Source: Anadara kagoshimensis
Taxonomy: Eukaryota > Mollusca > Bivalvia > Arcoida > Arcidae
NCBI GenBank assembly: GCA_021292105.1
Contig: CM037867.1
Span: forward strand, 43,539,843-43,603,842
Direction of reading: 5' to 3'
DNA length: 64,000 bases
Positions 39,701 through 52,428 of this stretch are shown here, in pieces; positions within the stretch are counted from its first letter, which is position 1, and every line of letters starts with the position of its first letter. A program made the position numbers and the translations under genes. Below the pieces are notes generated by a model that saw only the letters and a list, made by a program, of their open reading frames with translations, was not told where the DNA came from and did no database searches.

Positions 39701-42700
39701 TGTCACATTAATGAATTCTGAGAGATAGTTTATAAATAGATAGGCTTGACTGAAAATGTCACATTAATGAATTCTGAGAGATAGTTTATAAATAGATAGG
39801 CTTGACTGAAAATGTCACATTAATGAATTCTGAGAGATAGTTTATAAATAGATAGGCTTGACTGAAAATGTCACATTAATGAATTCTGAGAGGTAGTTTA
39901 TAGATAGGTCTGACTGAAATTATCATATTAATGAATTGTGAGATGTAGTTTATAGATAAGCTTGACTGGTTTATAGATAAGCTTGACTGAAAATGTCACA
40001 TTAACGAATTCTGAGGTAGTTTATAAATAGACAGGTTTGCAGAAGAGATTTTACTGTACAAAAAAGAAACAAAATGTAGATATATTTTGCTAAAAAAAGA
40101 AACACTACACTACAACATAAATACCAAAGAAAAATGAAAAAAAAAAAAAAAAAAAATGATAATTTGATTTTTAAATTTCTTTACTTTGTCTATCTACCAC
40201 ACAAATTAAAATATTTCAAAAATTTGATCAATCATTACTTTCTGCTGGCTTCTTTTTCTTCTTTCGCTTTTTCTTTGGTTTCTCTGTAACTTCTTGACTT
40301 GAGCCCATCTCAGAGGGTGGCATATTGGCAGTGGGAGGGAGACCAAAGCCTGGAATAGCAGGGTCAAGTTCTCAGAAAGCACATATAAAAGTGACCATTG
40401 ACTAATTCCCAAAGTAAAGCAATGCATTCTGGGTAAAATGTTACATAAAGATAGCAGTTTAGATACACCATAACCATGGTAACTTGTATAAAACATGAAT
40501 AACACACAGATAAATTTATTAATCAATCATAAATGTCCTAAATAAAACTTAGTTTACAAAGCATAAAATATAATAAATTTTGGTATTTGAATTAATCTGT
40601 TATAAGTACAAGAGCATAATAAATTACTATACTAGTTTTGATAATTAAATGAAAACAGTGAACCAAAGTGCAAAATTCATGTTTTAACAATTATTACAAG
40701 TAATACAGGATTTGGGCAGGTTACGACGGCCCTTGTACCCTGCCCGATTACGACTAAGGGTACTTTGATCTTTGACAGGATATATATGGCTGTGTAACCT
40801 GTTAAAACACTGTATAATCTTTTTTGTCATCCTTCAAAGCTGTACAAGTTTGATCTTTTAAATTTTAACATGGTATTTTGTGTGACTTGTATACATTGTT
40901 GCCATATTTGTTTACCATAACTTGACTTCCACAATGTACAAGTTACTGAATATCATGTGTATTGATGTACCACAGCAGATTTCCCAACATAGTTGTATGT
41001 ACTCCAGCAAGTTAACCAATTGCTATGCGAGAAATTTCTTTGAAGGGTGACAAATTGAATGTGTAAGTTATGACCAGACACTTCAGAAAATAGTAGTTAT
41101 ATTGTAAAGTAAATCAGTCATATCTTGTACAGACCTCAGAGTATCCCATATCACTATACCAGGTACATAGTGACCAACAGACCCCAGAGTATCCCATATT
41201 ACTATACCAGGTACATACATACATAGTGACCAACAGACCCCAGAGTATCCCATATCACTATACCAGGTACATACATACATAGTGACCAACAGACCCCAGA
41301 GTATCCCGTATCACTATACCAGGTACATACATACATAGTGACCAACAGACCCCAGAGTATCCTGTATCACTATACCAGGTACATACATACATAGTGACCA
41401 ACAGGCCCCAGAGTATCCCATATCACAATACCAGGTACATACATACATAGTGACCAACAGACCCCAGAGTAGTATCCCATATCACTATACCAGGTACATA
41501 GTGACCAACAGACCCCAGAGTATCCCGTATCACTATACCAGGTACATACATACATAGTGACCAACAGACCCCAGAGTAGTATCCCATATTACTATACCAG
41601 GTACATAATACATAGTGACCAACAGGCCCCAGAGTATCCCATATCACTATACCAGGTACATACATACATAGTGACCAACAGACCCCAGAGTAGTATCCCA
41701 TATCACTATACCAGGTACATAGTGACCAACAGACCCCAGAGTATCCCATATCACTATACCAGGTACATACATACATAGTGACCAACAGACCCCAGAGTAT
41801 CCCGTATCACTATACCAGGTACATACATACATAGTGACCAACAGACCCCAGAGTATCCCATATCACTATACCAGGTACATACATACACAGTGACCAACAG
41901 ACCCCAGAGTATCCTGTATCACTATACCAGGTACATACATACACAGTGACCAACAGACCCCAGAGTATCCTGTATCACTATACCAGGTACATACATACAT
42001 AGTGACCAACAAACCCCAGAGTATCCTGTATCACTATACCAGGTACATACATACATAGTGACCAACAGACCCCAGAGTATCCCGTATCACTATACCAGGT
42101 ACATACATACACAGTGACCAACAGACCCCAGAGTATCCCGTATCACTATACCAGGTACATACATACATAGTGACCAACAGACCCCAGAGTATCCCATATC
42201 ACTATACCAGGTACATACATACATAGTGACCAACAGACCCCAGAGTATCCCATATCACTATACCAGGTACATACATACATAGTGACCAACAGACCCCAGA
42301 GTATCCTGTATCACTATACCAGGTACATACATACATAGTGACCAACAGACCCCAGAGTATCCTGTATCACTATACCAGGTACATACATACATAGTAACCA
42401 ACAGACCCCAGAGTATTCCATATCACTATACCAGGTACATACATACACAATGACCTACAGACCCCAGAGTAGTATCCTGTATCACTATACCAGGTACATA
42501 CATACATAGTGACCAACAGACCCCAGAGTATCCCGTATCACTATACCAGGTACATACATACATAGTGACCAACAGACCCCAGAGTATCCCATATCACTAT
42601 ACCAGGTACATACATACACAGTGACCAACAGACCCCAGAGTATCCTGTATCACTATACCAGTACATACATACATAGTGACCAACAGACCCCAGAGTATCC

Positions 42701-45700
42701 TGTATCACTATACCAGGTACATACATACATAGTAACCAACAGGCCCCAGAGTATTCCATATCACTATACCAGGTACAGACATACATAATGACCTACAGAC
42801 CCCAGAGTAGTATCCTGTATCACTATACCAGGTACATACATACATAGTGACCAACAGACCCCAGAGTATCCCGTATCACTATACCAGGTACATACATACA
42901 TAGTGACCAACAGACCCCAGAGTATCCCATATCACTATACCAGGTACATACATACACAGTGACCAACAGACCCCAGAGTATCCTGTATCACTATACCAGG
43001 TACATACATACATAGTGACCAACAGGCCCCAGAGTAGTATCCCATATCACTATACCAGGTACATACATACATAGTGACCAACAGACCCCAGAGTATCCCG
43101 TATCACTATACCAGGTATATACATACATAGTGACCAACAGGCCCCAGAGTATTCCATATCACTATACCAGGTACAGACATACATAGTGACCAATAGACCC
43201 CAGAGTATCCTGTATCACTATACCAGGTACATACATACATAGTGACCAACAGACCCAGAGTATCCCGTATCACTATACCAGGTACATACATACACAGTGA
43301 CCAACAGACCCAGAGTATTCTGTATCACTATACCAGGTACATACATACATAGTGACCAACAGGCCCCAGAGTAGTATCCCGTATCACTATACCAGGTACA
43401 TACATACATAGTGACCAACAGGCCCCAGAGTAGTATCCTGTATCACTATACCAGGTACATACATACATAGTGACCAACAGACCCCAGAGTAGTATCCCGT
43501 ATCACTATACCAGGTACATACATACATAGTGACCAACAGGCCTCAGAGTATCCCATATCACTATACCAGGTACATACATACATACATGTACATAGTGACC
43601 AACAGACCCCAGAGTATCCCATATCACTATACCAGGTACAGACATACATAATGACCAACAGACCCCAGAGTAGTATCCTGTATCACTATACCAGGTACAT
43701 ACATACATAATGACCAACAGACCCCAGAGTATCCCGTATCACTATACCAGGTACATACATACATAGTGACCAACAGACCTCAGAGTAGTATCCTGTATCA
43801 CTATAACAGGTACATACATACATAATGACCAACAGGCCCCAGAGTATCCCATATCACTATACCAGGTACATACATACATAATGACCAACAGACCCCAGAG
43901 TATCCCGTATCACTATACCAGGTACATACATACATAATGACCAACAGGCCCCAGAGTATCCCATATCACTATATCAGGTACATACATACATAATGACCAA
44001 CAGACCCCAGAGTATCCCATATTACTATACCAGGTACATACATACATAGTGACCAACAGACACCAGAGTAGTATCCCATATCACTATACCAGGTACATAC
44101 ATACATAGTGACCAACAGGCCCCAGAGTAGTATCCCGTATCACTATACCAGGTACATACATACATAGTGACCAACAGACCCCAGAGTATCCCGTATCACT
44201 ATACCAGGTATATACATACATAGTGACCAACAGGCCCCAGAGTATTCCATATCACTATACCAGGTACAGACATACATAGTGACCAACAGACCCCAGAGTA
44301 TCCTGTATCACTATACCAGGTACATACATACATAGTGACCAACAGACCCCAGAGTATCCCGTATCACTATACCAGGTACATACATACACAGTGACCAACA
44401 GACCCCAGAGTATCCTGTATCACTATACCAGGTACATACATACATAGTGACCAACAGACCCCAGAGTATCCCATATCACTATACCAGGTACAGACATACA
44501 TAATGACCAACAGACCCCAGAGTAGTATCCTGTATCAATATACCAGGTACATACATACATAATGACCAACAGACCCCAGAGTATCCCGTATCACTATACC
44601 AGGTACATACATACATAGTGACCAACAGACCTCAGAGTAGTATCCTGTATCACTATAACAGGTACATACATACATAATGACCAACAGACCCCAGAGTATC
44701 CCGTATCACTATACCAGGTACATACATACATAGTGACCAACAGACCCCAGAGTATCCTGTATCACTATACCTGGTACATAAATACATAATGACCAACAGA
44801 CCCCAGAGTATCCCATATCACTATACCAGGTACAGACATACATAATGACCAACAGACCCCAGAGTATCCCGTATCAATATACCAGGTACATACATACATA
44901 GTGACCAACAGGCCCCAGAGTATCCCATATCACTATACCAGGTACATACATACATAGTGACCAACAGGCCTCAGAGTATCCCATATTACTATACCAGGTA
45001 CATACATACATAGTGACCAACAGACCCCAGAGTATCCCATATCACTATACCAGGTACATACATACATAGTGACCAACAGACCCCAGAGTATCCCATATCA
45101 CTATACCAGGTACAGACATACATAATGACCAACAGACCCCAGAGTATCCCGTATCAATATACCAGGTACATACATACATAGTGACCAACAGACCCTAGAG
45201 TATCCCATATCACTATACCAGGTACATACATACATAGTGACCAACAGACCCCAGAGTAGTATCCCATATCACTATACCAGGTACATACATACATAGTGAC
45301 CAACAGACCCCAGAGTATCCCATATCACTATACCAGGTACATACATACATAGTGACCAACAGACCCCAGAGTAGTATCCCATATCACTATACCAGGTACA
45401 TACATACATAGTGACCAACAGACCCCAGAGTATCCCATATTACTATACCAGGTACATACATACATAGTGACCAACAGACCCAGAGTATCCCATATTACTA
45501 TACCAGGTACATACATACATAGTGACCAACAGACCCCAGAGTATCCCATATCACTATACCAGGTACATACATACATAGTGACCAACAGACCCCAGAGTAG
45601 TATCCCGTATCACTATACCAGGTACATACATACATAGTGACCAAACAGACCCCAGAGTATCCGTATCACTATACCAGGTACATACATACATAATGACCAA

Positions 45701-48700
45701 CAGACCCCAGAGTATCCCGTATCACTATACCAGGTACATACATACATAATGACCAACAGACCCCAGAGTATCCCATATCACTATACCAGGTACATACATA
45801 CATAATGACCAACAGACCCCAGAGTAGTATCCCGTATCACTATACCAGGTACATAGTGACCAACAGACCCCAGAGTATCCCATATCACTATACCAGGTAC
45901 ATACATACATAGTGACCAACAGACCCCAGAGTATCCCATATCACTATACCAGGTACATACATACATAATGACCAACAGACCCCAGAGTAGTATCCCGTAT
46001 CACTATACCAGGTACATACATACATAGTGTTCAATAACATCAGAAGTCAACATCATGTTGTTGATTTAGAACAACTTGAACATGAGGCAGAGATACCCAT
46101 GTATATGACTATAGAAAGCTCCATGGGACAGAACCACATCTGTCACAATGATTACACTGTGGGGTAAGTGACATGGTAAATAATCCAAGACCTGTACTAC
46201 CCAGTAGTGAGATATTAAGTACATGATGAACAAGTTAAGGATTTATAATGTAAAATATTACTTTTAACATGCATCTGTTACTCAACATTAATACTAGTAG
46301 ATCTATAAGGAAAAGGGGAGACAACCCATACTAATCACTTTAACAGCCAATCACCAAAGCATTTTTTCAATACAGTGGAAACCCCAATAATGAACTATCA
46401 TTGGGTGTTGAATTATTGAATTCAACATTATTATAAATGAATGATGGTATTTATTCAGAGTTATTGAAGTTTAAAAGTGTGCAATATTGTTTAAAGAATT
46501 TGTATGTTTAAGAGATCATGAACATCAGTTCAGTATGAAAACATACTCAATCATACAGTGGTCTCCCCTTTTCCTTGATAACTAACTCTGTTTGATTGTG
46601 TTGAGGACTAAGTTCTATTTTATCTATTTAAATTTATAAATAAAATTCATGCATTTCAATAGATAAAACCAATGCACAAATTGAATCTATATATTAGTTA
46701 TTAGGCATCACTTTCTGATGATATCACATGTACTAAAGGATTATCATGTTAGTTATAATTTGAAATCAGCATGTAGGTTGACAGAAAAAGCCACAACAAC
46801 CAGACTATACAGAACATAAAACACTACTAATTCTGATTACTACTTGTAATGGTTAACAAGGGTAAACTATTACATATTTATACAGTTAGAGACAAATATA
46901 GTCCATATATTATGTGGTATTACTATTCGGTCCTTAACATATAAAACCCTATTCACACTATTTTCCAAAAATTACATTAAATTTATTAAAAAATGTCAAT
47001 TAATATGGTTCTATTTTGAAATCTGAATTCAATACCCCTTTATAAACTCTGTCCATAGGTGATTTTTGTGATTTGCAAAGAAAATAGACCAACAAACTTA
47101 ATAATATACACATTTCCCATCTATTCTCCAGTGATTTTTGTGATACAGAATACCTCTGGAGATTTGCTCTGGACAAGAATTTCCTGCTGAAAATTTCAAA
47201 ATGCCATGACTACAAGGAAATTTGAAAACAAATTCCGGTTAGGAATATGTTCATCTCCTGTCACTGTTCATATTTTCTACTAAATTTTGTGAACTTCTGA
47301 TCAATAACTTATAATTTACTACCTACAATATATTCTTATTGTAAACTTCAACAGGTGTATAACTCTAAAGAAAATTGGCAGACCACCTCAGGTTAATGAT
47401 GTGTGCATCTCCTATTAATGTTGATACTTTGGGCCAAGGTTTATAAAATTATGATTAACAGATTGGAGAATTTATTCAGAAAAAGGGGGATGCATTGATG
47501 TACAGATGGACAGGCGGACAGGTAGAAGGATTGAAGTTCAAATTTAACTTCTTCAAAAGGCAGGGGATAAAAACACAGCAGTAAATCAAAATGTAATAAG
47601 CTTAAAGAAATAGCATGCATATAAAAGAAATAAGGAAAGACAGCAAGTGATCAAAAACATTATACATCTGAGCTGGGCTCGCAAGTTTTGTTTTTAAATA
47701 ACTGAAATTCTAATTTATTATTTACAGCTACTCAAATACTGAATACACAACAATATAAAATAAAAAGCATTATGAAATAAAAGAAAGCAACTAAAAATTA
47801 TTACATATAAACACAAAGTTTACAAAAATCACACACTGAAAATAAAGTCCTATATATAAATAATACACACAAAGACACTATAAATAAACTAGTAAGTTCT
47901 GTTGTCAGCTGACTTGGATTTAGGAGAGAGTGGCTATATGTGTACTCCTTATTATAGCACCATGCTTGATGAACATTACAACTCAAAGAAAATCATTTTC
48001 ATTTTTGACAGTTTGACAACAGCCATTTGCCAAATACTTTGTTTCCCCAACCCTTCTGTTATAAGATTTCAAGCTGACAACAGAAATATATAGTTCTTCA
48101 CATTAAGAATCATATGAACCGCAATGGCGATTTTTACCTCATTTTGACCATCTAATTATGGTATACACAGCCCTAATGAGGTCATATTTCGACAATTTAT
48201 ATTAATGCTCCTTTGGCATAAAATAGGGAATTTTAAATAATTTTTTTTTACCAAAACCAGAAAAGGTATTTGAAATGAATCCTCCAAGCCTCTTGCCAAA
48301 TCTGAAATTTAATAATGGTGTTTAAATTGTTGTGATAATATCCCCAGGAAAACTCTGTATCTATATAACCCGTGATTTTGAGCAATGTCTATCTCGCTGA
48401 TATTTTTGTTACAGGTACGTATGTACTGGATACCAACACATGTAAATTAACAAGGGATAAATTTACTAGGGATAATATGATAACATGTTATCAAAAAACT
48501 ATCAAAGTTCAAATTTGAAAATAGGCTGTGAGGATTTATTTCTGTTATTTCTAGTATTTTTTCATATTTAAAATATCATTTTCTAGGGCAGAGGAGTATA
48601 AAATCCCCAAAATATAGTCTCGTTAGAGCTGTTTATACCGAAATTAATGATAACAAGAATAGAATTCCTGGGTCCCTCGCCGGTCAAGCAGTATACTAGT

Positions 48701-51700
48701 ATACTGTAAAATGGAGTCATTATTGTGGTCAAAGTCCCATAACTCCAACAAAAAGTATCGACCAAGGCTGATTTTCGAACTTGACCAAGATATTAGTGGT
48801 ATAAACATTTGGTTTAAATTTCATGAAAATCTGTCAAAATTTGTAGGCATGAGAGCGCTTACAAGCTCAATTTTTGGATAAAACGGAGTCATTATTGTGG
48901 TAAAAGTCCCATAACTCCAACAAAAAGTATCAACCAATGCTGATTTTCGAACTTGACCAGGTATTAGTGGTATGAACATTTGGTATAAATTTCATGAAAA
49001 TCTGTCAAAATTTGTAGGCATGAGTGTGCCTACAATGTCAATTTTTGGATGAAACAGTCATTATTGTGGTCAAAGTCCCATAACTCCAACAAAAAGTATC
49101 GCCAGGCTGATTTACGAACTTGACCAAGGTAATTAGTGATATAAACATTTGGTATAAATTTAATGAAAATCCGTCAAAATGTGTAGGCATGAGAGCGCTT
49201 ACAAGGTCAAGTTTTGGATAAAACGGAGTCATTATTGTGGTCAAAGTCCCATTACTCCAACAAAAAGTAATGACCAAGGCTGATTTTCGAACTTGACCAA
49301 GGCATTAGTGGTATAAACATTTGGTATAAATTTCATGTAAATCCGTCAAAATTTGTAAGCATGAAAGCGCTTACAAAAAAGTGTGGCGGACGGATGCACG
49401 GACACACGGACGCCCGGCATTTCTATGTTGCGGCGGGGACAAAAATCGCATCAAAATCACCATTGTGGTTCATATGACCTTTAAGTTCTGACTGAACAGC
49501 ACTGTCAGACTGGTTATTAATCCAATGCCAAAAAGCGTGTTTTGTGTGGAATTTTATCACTGGATCTAATGAAAGAGTATAACAATCCAGAGAGAGTAGG
49601 GAACTACTAACTCCAATTATCTAATAAATAAAGCTTTGTAAACATTATGAAGATAAGAATAATAAATATTGGGTACTGTTTAAATTAGATATATTCTTTT
49701 AGATGTACCGGTAATAAATACTGATAGTGGCTTTTATCAGGAATGGATTTAATGGATCACTTAAATATCAGAACAGGTCAATTTACGTTTCATGATTTTA
49801 GTGAATCCCAAAAGATGATTGTTAGAGTTTTGGAGCATAAGATATCTCAAAAGATAACACAAAACAGTATCTATGGAAACCATGACACAGAAGTAGCATA
49901 AAAATAGTAGCTATATAAACCATATAAGCATAAAAATGAATATTTAACAATACATGTAAGTGATGTTGTAAAGCAGAGAAAAACTAAAAAAGTGACACAA
50001 CAAAATTATCATGATCCATTCTAGCTTATTGTAACAGAATGACTCTCTAACTATATTTAGTTATTATACAGGTAAACAAAACTACATATAAGTAGTATAA
50101 TGTACACTTCACAGCAAAACAAGTGTTCAGGAGTTTGCAGGTAAACTACATGTACACTTCACAGCAAAACAAGTGTTCAGGAGTTTGCAGGTAAACTACA
50201 TGTACACTTCACAGCAAAACAAGTGTTCAGGAGTTTGCAGGTAAACTACATGTACACTTCACAGCAAAACAAGTGTTCAGGAGTTTGCAGGTAAACTACA
50301 TGTACACTTCACAGCAAAACAAGTGTTCAGGAGTTTGCAGGTAAACTACATGTACACTTCACAGCAAAACAAGTGTTCAGGAGTTTGCAGGTAAACTACA
50401 TGTACACTTCACAGCAAAACAAGTGTTCAGGAGTTTGCGGGTAAACTACATGTACACTTCACAGCAAAACAAGTGTTCAGGAGTTTGCAGGTAAACTACA
50501 TGTACACTTCACAGCAAAACAAGTGTTCAGGAGTTTGCAGGTAAACTACATGTACACTTCACAGCAAAACAAGTGTTCAGGAGTTTGCAGGTAAACTACA
50601 TGTACACTTCACAGCAAAACAAGTGTTCAGGAGTTTGCAGGTAAACTACATGTACACTTCACAGCAAAACAAGTGTTCAAGAGTTTGCAGGTAAACTACA
50701 TGTACACTTCACAGCAAATCAAGTGTTCAGGAGTTTGCAGGTAAACTACATGTACACTTCACAGCAAAACAAGTGTTCAGGTAAACTACATGTACACTTC
50801 ACAGCAAAACAAGTGTTCAGGAGTTTGCAGGTAAACTACATGTACACTTCACAGCAAAACAAGTGTTCAGGAGTTTGCAGGTAAACTACATGTACACTTC
50901 ACAGCAAAACAAGTGTTCAGGAGTTTGCAGGTAAACTACATGTACACTTCACAGCAAAACAAGTGTTCATGAGTTTGCAGGTAAACTACATTTACAATTA
51001 ACATTTACAATTTATCATTTATACATAACATTATCAAATATGTTGCATGGTATATGTTTATGTAAGTTGGATAAAATACAATTTCTTTGTAAACTTTTGT
51101 TAAATATAAGAGTTAACAATAATTATAAAAGTACATTACATATAGACTCTACATATATCTAGTATAAACTAACCTTGCTGAAATGCTGGCATTCCCGGCG
51201 GTCTTACTGGTGTTGGTCGTGGTTGATCCATCTGTCCTGGCATGGGTGGATACATTCCTTGAGGGTGAGGGAAAGATGGACCAGGAGGACGCTGTCCACT
51301 TTCTCCGGGTTGAATTACCATTCTTGGGTCAATAGGAAACCTCTGTCCTGTTACAAAAGATAAACAGAATCAATAAGGGTTTCTCTGATGCTTACTTGTA
51401 TCAGACTGTAGTTTAACAATCATACCTTAATTAAGACTCTCCTTAACTAAAACCTGGCAGTAAATGTGTAATATAAATAAGGTGTTCAGAGAACACTATT
51501 CCCCCCCCCCCCCCCCCCCCCCCCCCGCTGCAGTGGTGAACATCAGTGAATTCAATACAAACTGAAACTAAAGTATAGATACACTATATTAGGTAATCTA
51601 AAAACATTACAGAAAAGCCTGTTATATATTTTAATAACCCGAGTTCTATTTTCTATGTTTAAAATTTTAACAAAATTAGTATATAAATAAGGCTGAAATG

Positions 51701-52395
51701 TGCAATTATAGGTTTTTGCTATTTATAGTGCATATCTTGGATATGCTATAAGGCTATTGAGCTATCCCATACCACTCACCACTACAATAAATCAACTGAC
51801 CAAGTTTCAGCTCAATTGGATGACTGGTTTTCTTTTAAATGCATGGAAACCAAATAAATCATGAACACACACACACAATCAACAAAATCGGTACATAAAT
51901 AATGCTATAATGTGCATTTATAGGTTTTTGCTATTTATAGTAACAGTGGCCACCTTGGATATGCAATAAGGTTGTCAAGCAATTCCACACCACTCACCAC
52001 CACAATAAATCAACTGACCAAGTTTCAGCTCAATCGGATGTACAGTTTTCTTGAAAATGCACGGAAACCATGAATCAGGTGAAAAGTCTATTTTTAGTAA
52101 CAGTGGCCATCTTGAATGCAGGATTACACTATCAAGCAATCCCACACCACTCACCATCATAAGAAATTAAATGACTAAGTTTTAGCTAAATCAGATGTAC
52201 GGTTTTCTTTCAAATGCACAGAAACCATGAATTGGGTGAAAAAGTCTATTTTTAGTAACGACGGCCATCTTGGATGCATGATTATGCTGTCAAGCAATCC
52301 AACACCACTCACTACCATAACAAATCAACTGACTAAGTTTCAGCTCAATTGGATGTACGGTTCTCTTGTAAATGCACGGAAACCAATTGGGACAC

Positions 52396-52428
<33 letters not shown>

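Noticed and set aside
40206..40526. 106-codon minus-strand frame spanning the lysine-rich exon
   Set aside because: It uses a frame that does not match the splice phase, crosses the acceptor and lacks the clean KKKRKKKKK protein frame.
41083..45975. Many 60-120-codon minus-strand frames (YVCTWYSDMGYSGVCW-type)
   Set aside because: By-products of the 56-bp array in an intron; they stop and restart at each 59-bp or shortened unit.
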